Notes under the pieces: generated by a model | The model's input: only the letters and a program-made list of their open reading frames with translations | What the model was told of the DNA's origin: nothing | The model's database searches: none | Shown here: in pieces, positions 24,421-31,681 of the stretch | How the letters are laid out: each line of letters starts with the position of its first letter | Numbering within the stretch: the first letter of the stretch is position 1 | Made by a program: the position numbers and the translations under genes | From: Streptomyces cavernae | GTDB taxonomy: Bacteria; Actinomycetota; Actinomycetes; Streptomycetales; Streptomycetaceae | DNA: 64,000 bases | NCBI RefSeq assembly: GCF_004023625.1 | Contig: NZ_RPDJ01000006.1 | Location: forward strand, 1 to 64,000 | Direction: 5' to 3'

Positions 24421-25620
24421 TCACGCCCGGGGTGCCGCCGGTCGCTCCCGCGGCCGGTGCACGGCGAGCAGAGCCATGTCGTCGGTCGTGCCGCCCCCGG
24501 TGTGTCGTCGGACCTCTTCCACGATCGTGTCGAGCAGCGCCTCCGGACCGGGGAAGGTCCGGCCGCGCAGCCGGTTCGCGGGATCGTAGAAGACGCCGTT
24601 CTCGTCGCGCGCCTCCGAGAGGCCGTCGGTGTAGAAGAGCAGGGTGGCGCCGGGCGGGAAGGCGGCCTCGCGGGCGCGGTCGGGCCAGGCACCCAGTTCT
24701 CCCATGCCGAGTGGGAGTGCCGGCTCCTCCTCGACAAGGACGTCCAGGACGCCGTCCGCGTACAGCAGGAGCGGGTCCGGATGGCCTCGGTTGACGATCC
24801 GTACGGTCTGTTCGCCGTGCGGGAGCTCCGCGAGGACGGCCGTGGTGAAGTCCTCGAAGGCCTCCAGGCCACCCCGCCGGGTGGTTTCGCGGGTGAGCGC
24901 GCGTTCCAGGCGCTGGGCCACGGCTTCCGGGGTCGTCTCCTGTTCTGCGGCCTCCCGGAAGGCACCGATGACGACGGCGACCGCAGCCACCGCGCTCACC
25001 CCCTTGCCGCGTACGTCGCCGACGACCAGACGTACGCCGTGGGGCGTGTCCTGCACCGCGTACAGGTCTCCGCCGATGAAGGCTCCGGCCTGGGCGGCCA
25101 CGTAGCGGGCGGCGATGTCGAGACCGCCGATGCGTCCGGCCGGCGCCGGGAGTACGGCCCGTTGCGCGGCTTCGGCGATCTCACGGGCGGAAGCGAGCTG
25201 CGCGCCGCTGCGGCGGACCAGCCGGTTGATGACGACCGCGAGGACGGCGACCGTGGCGACGGTCACCATCCCGGTGATCGCGTCGGCGTCCAACGGGTGA
25301 TCGAACCTCAGATGCACGGTGAACACGGCCGCGATGACCGCCGCTCCGGTGAGCAGCGTGCCACCCAGCGAGTACAGCGGGGCCGCGACCAGCGGCGCCG
25401 CGGTGAAGAACGGCACCGCGCTGAACTCCTGGGGCGTCAGCAGGTCGTAACCGACCCCGAGCACGACGAGAACCGCCGGAAGGGCCCGTACGAGCTTGTA
25501 CGACATCCCACGCGCCACCGGTGCGGGCGGCGGAGCCTCGCCACCGCCGAATCCCGGATCCGCGACGCTGCCCGTGGACCGGGTGTCGGGCCTCTCCCCG
25601 GATTCGCCTCGCTGGCCCAC
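24421..25620 (-). CDS. Membrane SpoIIE-family PP2C phosphatase
   Basis: A 399-residue protein with hydrophobic segments at about 43-62, 65-85, 90-105 and 115-135, followed by a SpoIIE/PP2C domain (about 160-390). Metal-binding motifs are IGGDLYAVQD, VVGDVRGKGVSAVA and FYTDGLSEAR, with GTTDDMALLAV near the end. It lacks a kinase or sensor domain beyond the membrane region, so it is a simpler relative of the phosphatase at 2632-4314. The likely role is dephosphorylation of an anti-anti-sigma protein in a partner-switching pathway; the partner is not nearby. Start GTG at 25620 follows GGAGAGG. Confidence 0.88.
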   Translation of the reverse strand: MGQRGESGERPDTRSTGSVADPGFGGGEAPPPAPVARGMSYKLVRALPAVLVVLGVGYDLLTPQEFSAVPFFTAAPLVAAPLYSLGGTLLTGAAVIAAVFTVHLRFDHPLDADAITGMVTVATVAVLAVVINRLVRRSGAQLASAREIAEAAQRAVLPAPAGRIGGLDIAARYVAAQAGAFIGGDLYAVQDTPHGVRLVVGDVRGKGVSAVAAVAVVIGAFREAAEQETTPEAVAQRLERALTRETTRRGGLEAFEDFTTAVLAELPHGEQTVRIVNRGHPDPLLLYADGVLDVLVEEEPALPLGMGELGAWPDRAREAAFPPGATLLFYTDGLSEARDENGVFYDPANRLRGRTFPGPEALLDTIVEEVRRHTGGGTTDDMALLAVHRPRERPAAPRA

Positions 25621-25798
25621 CGCTTACCTCTCCTGCCGCCGGTCGCGGTCCAGCATGGCCGGGGTGCGGGCGCGGGGCGATGCGACGTGGCCAGGCGGGT
25701 GCGCGTGTCGCGCGAGCCGTCCCCATGTGGGTGAACGAGCTGGTCCGCAGCGCGCCGAAGGCCCGGAACAACCGCGGGCCCGCATCCTCGAAACACAC

Positions 25799-25832
25799 CG
25801 AAGGCCCGGATCCTTGAGGATCCGGGCCTTCG
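25799..25832 (-). terminator. Terminator after the initiator tRNA gene
   Basis: Perfect 15-bp stem (CGAAGGCCCGGATCC, tetraloop, complement), just downstream of the tRNA on the minus strand. Confidence 0.75.
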
Positions 25833-25840
25833 GACTTCAG

Positions 25841-25914
25841 TAGCGGGGACAGGATTTGAACCTGCGACCTCTGGGTTATGAGCCCAGCGAGCTACCGAGC
25901 TGCTCCACCCCGCG
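25841..25914 (-). tRNA. Initiator tRNA-fMet (CAU)
   Basis: The minus strand folds into a 74-nt cloverleaf with anticodon CAT, three consecutive G-C pairs at the bottom of the anticodon stem (GGG-CTCATAA-CCC) and an unpaired C1-U72, the marks of the initiator tRNA. The 3' CCA is not encoded. Confidence 0.95.
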
Positions 25915-26003
25915 TCGGTGATTCCAGTGTACGCCATGTGCGCGGCCCCCCGCGCACGGGTTTCTGACCGGCCACACCGGACACGGACCGAACCGGAAGC
26001 GGC

Positions 26004-27146
26004 TCACCCCACGAGATGCCGGTTCGGGGCCGCGGCCGACTCCGCGTACTCCGGGAGCTCGAGCACCTCGACCCCCGCCGCGGCGAGCAGCCCGTTGCCG
26101 TCCGCCCCGGGCACGAAGGTGTTCGGCTCGCGCCAGGCCGTCACCACACGGCGGATGCCGGCGTCCAGGATCAGCCGGGCACACGGTGCCGGACGGGACG
26201 CACGCCGAGCGCACGGTTCCAGGCTGCTGTAGACCGTGGCGGTGGCCAGCCGCGGGTCCGCGGGGTCCAGCTTCGCCAGCGCCGCCTCCTCTGCGTGCAC
26301 CACCGGATCGCCCGCCTCGCGGGAGTGGCCGCGGGCGAGCTCGGTGCCGTCGGCGGCCACCACCACCGCACCGACGCTGAACGCCGTCGTCGAGGGCGGG
26401 CACCGGTCCGCCAGCTCGCAGGCGAGCGCCAGCCAGCGCCGGTCCGCGGCGGTGGGCAGGCTCCCGGTGCCGGGCGCGGTCGGGACGTACCGCATGAGGA
26501 CGACGTCGCCGATCGCCCGCGTCTCCAGCAGTCGCATCCGGCTGCCGGGACCACCGGGGTAGGCGCCGGGCCCGAACATCCTCGGCGCGTCCGGTGCTCC
26601 CACCAGGAGCGGCGCGAGGACCAGCTGCAGTTCGTCGGCCAGTCCCTGCTGGAGCAGCTGGGTGTGTATCCGGCCGCCGCCCTCGACCATCAGCCGTTCG
26701 ACACCCCGCTCCGCGAGGTTGTGCAGTACGTTCCGCCACTCGAGCTCGGGGCCGACCGCGACGACGTCCACGTCCAGGCCGGCCAGGGCCTCTGCGGCAC
26801 GCTCGGCGCCCTTGTCCGTGGTGTAGACGGCCTTCTCCCCGCCGGTGTGCCAGAAGTTCGCGGAGGGGTCCAGCTCTCCGGCGGCCGTCACGGTCACCTT
26901 CAGCGGGTATTCAGGCTTTCCGGCCGCCACCCGGGCCGCGCGGCGTTCCGCGGAGTTGACCAGCAGCCGGGGGTTGTCCGCCCGCAGTGTGCCCGCCCCG
27001 ACGAGGATCGCGTCGCTGGACGCCCGGACCTCGTCCACCCGGTCGAAGTCGGCCGGTGACGACAGCAGCAGCCGCTCGGGGCCGGTGTCGTCCAGGAAAC
27101 CGTCGAGGGAGATCGCGGCGGAGAGCAGGACATAGGGCTGGGACAT
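26004..27146 (-). CDS. RibD-like fused reductase-deaminase with reversed domain order
   Basis: A 380-residue protein joining the two activities of RibD (deamination and side-chain reduction of the pyrimidine made by GTP cyclohydrolase II). Residues about 1-215 match the reductase (DGFLDDTGPERLLLSS, VMVEGGGRIHTQLLQQ-type site), and residues about 225-345 match the CDA-type deaminase (VVHAEEAAL and zinc ligands in SLEPCARR and PAPCARLIL). Bacterial RibD has deaminase first and reductase second, so the order here is swapped. Start ATG 27146 has GGAG at suitable spacing. It reads divergently from the MarR and GTP cyclohydrolase II genes with which it forms a small cluster, suggesting a second, regulated route to a riboflavin precursor or pteridine-like metabolite. 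Confidence 0.85.
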   Translation of the reverse strand: MSQPYVLLSAAISLDGFLDDTGPERLLLSSPADFDRVDEVRASSDAILVGAGTLRADNPRLLVNSAERRAARVAAGKPEYPLKVTVTAAGELDPSANFWHTGGEKAVYTTDKGAERAAEALAGLDVDVVAVGPELEWRNVLHNLAERGVERLMVEGGGRIHTQLLQQGLADELQLVLAPLLVGAPDAPRMFGPGAYPGGPGSRMRLLETRAIGDVVLMRYVPTAPGTGSLPTAADRRWLALACELADRCPPSTTAFSVGAVVVAADGTELARGHSREAGDPVVHAEEAALAKLDPADPRLATATVYSSLEPCARRASRPAPCARLILDAGIRRVVTAWREPNTFVPGADGNGLLAAAGVEVLELPEYAESAAAPNRHLVG

Positions 27147-27230
27147 ACGACGGCTCCACGATCGACGGTTGACTCGGCGGCACATTTCCGCGACTCATTG
27201 ATGTCCGGGACTCATTGACGCCCGGAACTC

Positions 27231-27259
27231 ATTGCTTCAACTTTAAAGCTTCTTACACT
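27231..27259 (+). promoter_or_regulatory. Promoter/operator of the marR gene (leaderless)
   Basis: TTGCTT (27232-27237), 16-base spacer and TACACT (27254-27259), with the ATG at 27266 where transcription should start. The spacer holds GCTTCAACTTTAAAGCTTC, an inverted, AT-rich element that recurs in the ribA promoter. Confidence 0.65.
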
Positions 27260-27265
27260 GGGCAT

Positions 27266-27778
27266 ATGACGACCCGCTGGCTCACGCCCGACGAACAGCG
27301 CGCCTGGCGCTCGTACGTCTCCGCAGCAACCCTCCTGGAGGACGCACTCGACCGGCAGCTCCAGCAGGAGGCCGGGCTGCCCCACCTCTACTACTCGATT
27401 CTCGTCACTCTCTCCGAGGCTCCCGAGCGGCGCCTGCGAATGACGGTACTGGCCGAGGCCCTGAAGATCACCCGCAGTCGGCTGACCTATGCCGTGGCCC
27501 GGCTGGAGAAGGACGGAGCGGTCCGCCGCGAGGGCTGCCCCACCGACAAGCGGGGCTGCCTCGCGGTGCTCACCGACGCGGGGCTGAAGCTGGTGGAGCG
27601 GACCGCGCCGAGCCATGTGGCGACTGTGCGGGCCGCGGTGTTCGACCATCTCTCGCCCGAGCAGGTGCGACAGCTGGAAGAGATCTGCACCGGGATCGCG
27701 CGGGCGATCCAGGGGGACGGGCCGCACGGGGATGAACTGCCGTGGCGGCGGCGTTCACAGGGTGAGTCGCGTCACTGA
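27266..27778 (+). CDS. MarR-family regulator of the riboflavin-type cluster
   Basis: A 170-residue MarR repressor with a winged helix at about 55-110 (LRMTVLAEALKITRSRLTYA, then RREGCPTDKRG as the wing). ATG at 27266 is preferred: it begins at the predicted transcription start and matches the usual N-terminus. The gene sits between a divergent reductase-deaminase and a downstream GTP cyclohydrolase II gene, and a shared TTGCTTNAA/TTTAAG element lies in both promoters. Autoregulation together with control of the cluster is inferred from that. Confidence 0.88.
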   Translation: MTTRWLTPDEQRAWRSYVSAATLLEDALDRQLQQEAGLPHLYYSILVTLSEAPERRLRMTVLAEALKITRSRLTYAVARLEKDGAVRREGCPTDKRGCLAVLTDAGLKLVERTAPSHVATVRAAVFDHLSPEQVRQLEEICTGIARAIQGDGPHGDELPWRRRSQGESRH

Positions 27779-27793
27779 GGGCCGCGAAACACC

Positions 27794-27822
27794 TTGCTTG
27801 AAGTTTTAAGCACATGTAGAGT
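27794..27822 (+). promoter_or_regulatory. Promoter/operator of ribA
   Basis: TTGCTT (27794-27799), 17 bases, TAGAGT (27817-27822). The spacer holds GCTTGAAGTTTTAAGC, a near-palindrome matching the element in the marR promoter; a related GCTTCAAAtctGAAAC lies at 27841-27855. Likely MarR-controlled. Confidence 0.65.
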
Positions 27823-27897
27823 CTCGCTCCATACCTGAGTGCTTCAAATCTGAAACTAATGAGCTGAAGCAGAGAACTCGCCGGAGCGGAGACCGAC

Positions 27898-28524
27898 ATG
27901 CGTGACTTGCCCACCGCCACCGTCCGCACCCGCGTTACCGTGCCCCTGCGCTTCGGCGACGGCTACACGGTGGACGCCGAACTGGTCACGTTCCACGGAC
28001 TGGCCGACGGTCAGGAGCACTTGGCCGTGGTGCTGGGCGAGGCGGTGGGCACTCCGCTGGTCCGGTTGCACTCGGAATGCCTGACGGGCGACGTCTTCGG
28101 CTCGGCCCGCTGCGACTGCGGGCCGCAGCTGCGCGAGGCGGTGGAGCAGATCGCCACCCGCGGCGGGGTGCTGCTGTACCTGCGCCAGGAGGGGCGCGGC
28201 ATCGGCCTCTACAACAAGCTCGACGCGTATGCCCTCCAGGACCAGGGCCTCGACACCTACGAGGCGAACGCCGCCCTCGGCCTCCCGGAGGACGCCCGCG
28301 ACTACACCGCCGCGGCCCAGATGCTCCACGCCCTCGGCCTCCCCGAGCTGGACCTGCTCTCCAACAACCCCGACAAGGCCCGACAGCTGACCGACCTGGG
28401 CGTCACCGTCCGCGACCGCGTCCCGACGGGCGTCTTCCGCACCAGCCACAACGTCCGCTACCTGCGCGCGAAGGTCGTCCACACCCAGCACACGCTGCCG
28501 CTCACCGAGCTCTCGGCGGTCTGA
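27898..28524 (+). CDS. ribA: GTP cyclohydrolase II
   Basis: A 208-residue enzyme that opens GTP to 2,5-diamino-6-ribosylamino-4-pyrimidinone phosphate, the entry step to riboflavin. The zinc cysteines lie in HSECLTGDVFGSARCDCG (about 58-75), and the catalytic loop in RQEGRGIGLYNKL (about 96-108). The DHBP synthase half often fused to RibA is missing, so it is a stand-alone cyclohydrolase II. Start ATG 27898 follows GGAGC with 9-10 bases. With the divergent reductase-deaminase it provides the first steps of the pathway only; the lumazine and riboflavin synthase genes are not in the window, so this may be a second copy used for a special product. Confidence 0.93.
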   Translation: MRDLPTATVRTRVTVPLRFGDGYTVDAELVTFHGLADGQEHLAVVLGEAVGTPLVRLHSECLTGDVFGSARCDCGPQLREAVEQIATRGGVLLYLRQEGRGIGLYNKLDAYALQDQGLDTYEANAALGLPEDARDYTAAAQMLHALGLPELDLLSNNPDKARQLTDLGVTVRDRVPTGVFRTSHNVRYLRAKVVHTQHTLPLTELSAV

Positions 28525-28688
28525 GCCGGCCACCGCGAGCGGAGACGGGCCGAGCCGTCCACCGCGCGCGGACTCGCCGTCCACCCGAAGCCGCCGAGTG
28601 GGCGCCCGCCGCCCGGTTCCCCGATCCTGGACGCCATCTGGACGCCGTTTTGCCGGACCGGCAACAGGTGTGGCGGGACCGGGAAGCG

Positions 28689-29387
28689 ATGGGCGACGGT
28701 GGGCTCGTGACCAACAACATCTCAGTGGGATCGCCCGCGTCCGAAGCTCCCTTTCCTGCCGACGGATACGTCGGAGACCCCGCGGTGCGGGCGGAGTGGG
28801 ACAACCGATACGCCGACCGACAACAGCTGTGGAGCGGCCGGCCCAACGGTGCGCTCGTGGCCGAGGTCGCCGGGCTCACACCCGGGCGGGTGCTCGACGT
28901 CGGCTGCGGCGAGGGCGCGGACGCCGTCTGGCTCGCGCGCGCCGGCTGGGACGTGACCGCGCTCGAGGTCTCGGGCGTGGCGCTGGAGCGGGCGGCTGGG
29001 CACGCGCGGGACGCCGGCCTCACCGTCCGCTGGGTACACGCCGCACTGACGGAGGCGGCGCTCCCGCCGGCCTCCTTCGACCTGGTCTCCGCGCAGTACC
29101 CGGCCCTGCTGCGCACCCCCGACGCCGCGGCCGAGCGAGCGCTGCTCTCGGCCGTCGCGCCCGGCGGCGTGCTGCTGCTCGTGCACCACGCGGGGATGGA
29201 CAGTCAGCAGGCGGACGACAGCGGCTTCGACCCGGCCGACTACGTCTGGCCCTCGATGGTCGCCGCTCTGCTCAACGACGACTGGGAGGTGGAGGTGGAC
29301 GAGCAGCGGCCACGCGTGGCACCTGACGGCGGGGCCGGCGCGCACCACACCGACGACGTGGTGCTGCGGGCGCGCCGACTGCGCTGA
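28689..29387 (+). CDS. Class I SAM-dependent methyltransferase
   Basis: A 232-residue protein with the SAM-binding motif VLDVGCGEGADAVWLA (about 68-83), followed by an acidic post-I strand (VTALEVSGVALE) and motif IV region (FDLVSAQYPALL). Resembles TehB-like small-molecule methyltransferases. The substrate cannot be inferred. ATG 28689 is chosen; GTG 28707 is an alternative. It follows ribA but with a gap of about 165 bases. Confidence 0.85.
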   Translation: MGDGGLVTNNISVGSPASEAPFPADGYVGDPAVRAEWDNRYADRQQLWSGRPNGALVAEVAGLTPGRVLDVGCGEGADAVWLARAGWDVTALEVSGVALERAAGHARDAGLTVRWVHAALTEAALPPASFDLVSAQYPALLRTPDAAAERALLSAVAPGGVLLLVHHAGMDSQQADDSGFDPADYVWPSMVAALLNDDWEVEVDEQRPRVAPDGGAGAHHTDDVVLRARRLR

Positions 29388-29428
29388 GGGCTCCTGTGCC
29401 TCACCGTTTCCCCAGACTTCCCAGAGAC

Positions 29429-29470
29429 CGAACAGGCCCCCCGGAGATCGATCTCCGGGGGGCCTGTTCG
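29429..29470. terminator. 21-bp perfect palindrome, bidirectional terminator
   Basis: The 42 bases are an exact inverted repeat without spacer (arm begins CGAACAGGCCCCCC). It lies between the methyltransferase (plus) and tRNA-Lys (minus), so it can end transcription from both sides. Confidence 0.85.
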
Positions 29471-29495
29471 TTTCATCCGACCAGGTCAGACCCGG

Positions 29496-29568
29496 TAGGC
29501 CGTGTGGGACTCGAACCCACAACCAATGGATTAAAAGTCCACTGCTCTGCCAATTGAGCTAACGGCCC
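29496..29568 (-). tRNA. tRNA-Lys (UUU)
   Basis: The minus strand folds as a 73-nt cloverleaf; anticodon loop CTTTTAA gives UUU. The acceptor starts GGGCCGT and pairs with ACGGCCT (G1-U72 wobble). The 3' CCA is not encoded in full. Confidence 0.95.
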
Positions 29569-29657
29569 TTGGCGGTGTGCCTCCCTGAGCATAGCCCGAC
29601 GTGGCCGGGGTTCCGATCGGGTATCGCCGGTCCCGGCCGCGTCGGGTGATCAACCTG

Positions 29658-31211
29658 TCAGGGATCTACCGGTTCGGGCCCAGGTGTCCGGGCCTCCTCG
29701 CGGGCGATCGTGCGGGCGTGCTCCGGGTTGAGGAACCAGTGTCGGGCCGAGGCCAGCCACCATGTCGCCGCGAAGCCCAGGACCACCAGCACCGCCACGG
29801 GCGCGTAGTTGAACGTCTCCGCGGTGACCGGGGAGACCTGCGGGAGCATGAACAGGACCGTGATCACGCCCACCCACACCACCGACACGATCCCGATCAC
29901 CCGGGACCAGCGGCCCAGGTGCCACGGACCGCGCTCGAAGTCCTCGCCCTTGCGCAGCCGCAGCAGGGTCGGGATGACGTACGCGATGTAGAGGCCGATG
30001 ACCGCGATCGACGTCACCGCCGCGTACGCGGTGACATTGATCAGATACGGCAGACCGAGGACCAGCGCGCCCCCTGCCGCGAGCCAGACCGCCGCGACCG
30101 GGGTGCGGGTGCGCGGGCTCACCGTGTGCCAGAGGTTCGAGAACGGCAGTGCGCCGTCGCGCGAGAACGCGTAAATCATCCGGCTGTTGGCGGTCACGGA
30201 CGCCATTCCGCAGAACAGCTGTGCCCCGATCACCACGAGGAGCAGCAGCTTGCCGGCCGTGGCGCCCAGTGCGTCGAGCAGGATCTGCGCGGGCGGCGCC
30301 CCGGTCGCGGAGGTGAGGGCCCCGTCGTAGGACTGGATGGCGAAGGTGAATCCCAGCAGGAGGACGAAGCCCGCGATCCAGGACGTCCAGATGGACTGGA
30401 CGATGCCCTTCGGGCCGGCCGTCGAGGCGTCGTGGGTCTCCTCGGTCATGTGCGCGGAGGCGTCGTACCCGGTGAAGGTGTACTGCGCCATCAGCAGACC
30501 GATCAGCGCCACGTACAGGCCGCTGCTCCAGCCGGTGTTGTTGACGAACTCGGTGAACACGAAGGACGCGGACTGGTGGTTGTCCGGTACGAAGGTGAGC
30601 GCCCCGACGATGACGGCGACGCCGAGGACGTGCCACCAGACGCTGACGTTGTTGAGGATGCCGACGATCCGGACGCCGAAGGTGTTCAGCAGTCCGTGCA
30701 GCAGCAGGATGCCGGCGAAGAGGAGGATCGTCCGCCCGGGAGTGACCTCGAAGCCGAACTGCAGGTTCAGATAGGCGCCGAGGAACGAGGCCGCCCCGAA
30801 ATCGATGCCGGCGGTCACCGCCACCTGTCCGAGGACGTTGAACCAGCCCGTGAACCAGGCCCAGGCCGCGGCGCTGCGCTGCGGAGCCAGTTGCTTGGCC
30901 CAGAAGTACAGCCCCGCCGAGGTCGGGTACGCCGAACAGATCTCCGCCATGGAAAGCCCGACGAAGAGGGTCATCAGTCCGACCACGACCCAGCCCCAGG
31001 TGATCAGGGCGGGCCCGCCGGTGTTCATGCCGAAGAGATAGAGGGTGAGGCATCCCGACAGCACGGAGATGATGGTGAACGACACCGCGTAGTTCGAGAA
31101 CGCGGACATCCGGCGGGCGAGCACCTGTGTGTACCCGAGTTGGGCGAGGCGCTCTTCGTCGGTCAGGCCGGTCGCATCCGGCGATGGCTTCCCGGTGGCG
31201 TCTATTGTCAT
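29658..31211 (-). CDS. APC-family amino-acid/GABA-type permease
   Basis: A 517-residue membrane protein with 12 predicted hydrophobic segments. The N-terminal cytoplasmic part (about 1-38) leads into the APC core, where SFTIISVLSGC and TGLYFWAK-like segments (about 90-105) are typical of the amino acid permease family (BAT1/GABA permease type). GYDASAHMTEET (about 250-262) is a strong family signature. Start ATG 31211 is preceded by GGGGG. The substrate is probably an amino acid or polyamine; it is not fixed by sequence. Stands alone on the minus strand, downstream of nothing co-oriented at short distance. Confidence 0.88.
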   Translation of the reverse strand: MTIDATGKPSPDATGLTDEERLAQLGYTQVLARRMSAFSNYAVSFTIISVLSGCLTLYLFGMNTGGPALITWGWVVVGLMTLFVGLSMAEICSAYPTSAGLYFWAKQLAPQRSAAAWAWFTGWFNVLGQVAVTAGIDFGAASFLGAYLNLQFGFEVTPGRTILLFAGILLLHGLLNTFGVRIVGILNNVSVWWHVLGVAVIVGALTFVPDNHQSASFVFTEFVNNTGWSSGLYVALIGLLMAQYTFTGYDASAHMTEETHDASTAGPKGIVQSIWTSWIAGFVLLLGFTFAIQSYDGALTSATGAPPAQILLDALGATAGKLLLLVVIGAQLFCGMASVTANSRMIYAFSRDGALPFSNLWHTVSPRTRTPVAAVWLAAGGALVLGLPYLINVTAYAAVTSIAVIGLYIAYVIPTLLRLRKGEDFERGPWHLGRWSRVIGIVSVVWVGVITVLFMLPQVSPVTAETFNYAPVAVLVVLGFAATWWLASARHWFLNPEHARTIAREEARTPGPEPVDP

Positions 31212-31668
31212 GCCCCCAGCGTTTCCCTCGTCGGGGTCGTGACATGCATCACGTAAGGCCGAAATTCGACCGTTACCTGGCTGGAACAGTCAACTCGACC
31301 CGCGCACCGCTCGCATCCCCGACATCTGTGGCCCCATTTCTCGGCTGCGCGACCTGTGTCTCCTGAGCGATCCGCGGGCTTCCGGGGCCGCCGGTGCGTA
31401 GAAGTACGACGCCGTGCCGACCGTCGGCCGTCGACATCCAGCCTGGTCTCCTCCACCCCGTCGTCGTACAGCTGTACAAGCTGGTGGACCGAGCCCTGGT
31501 ACGCCGAGGGCCCGCACGACACCGGGTGTCGTACGGGCCCTCGTGGCGAACTCTTCGGTCGCGGTCAGCGGTCGGCGGTTGCACGCGATCCGTCGCCGGT
31601 TCCACGAGCCGTCAGCGGTTCTTCCCGCTGTCGGTGGTTCTACCAGCCGTCGGCGGTTCTACGATCCG
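31212..31668. other. Gap with terminator and 19-base tandem repeat
   Basis: This 457-base gap between the permease start and the helicase stop contains the helicase terminator at 31505-31543 and a tandem repeat at 31571-31681. The permease promoter must lie near 31220-31330. No gene is supported. Confidence 0.6.
31505..31543 (-). terminator. Terminator of the DEAD-box helicase gene
   Basis: An 18-bp stem with a single mismatch (arms CGAGGGCCCGCACGACAC and its complement) and a short loop, downstream of the helicase stop on the minus strand. No T-run follows, as usual in Streptomyces. Confidence 0.65.
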
Positions 31669-31681
31669 TCAGCCGTTGCGC
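31571..31681. repeat. 19-base tandem repeat abutting the helicase stop codon
   Basis: Units begin at 31571 (21 bases), 31592, 31611, 31630, 31649 and 31668, with consensus GTCGGCGGTTCTACGANCC. The last unit contains the TCA (31669-31671) that is the helicase stop read in reverse, so the repeat seems to have spread from the gene's own 3' end. Confidence 0.8.

Noticed and set aside
28077..28688. N-terminal extension of the methyltransferase into ribA
   Set aside because: That part lies in another frame of ribA and is only Arg/Pro/Gly; the methyltransferase fold starts after 28689.
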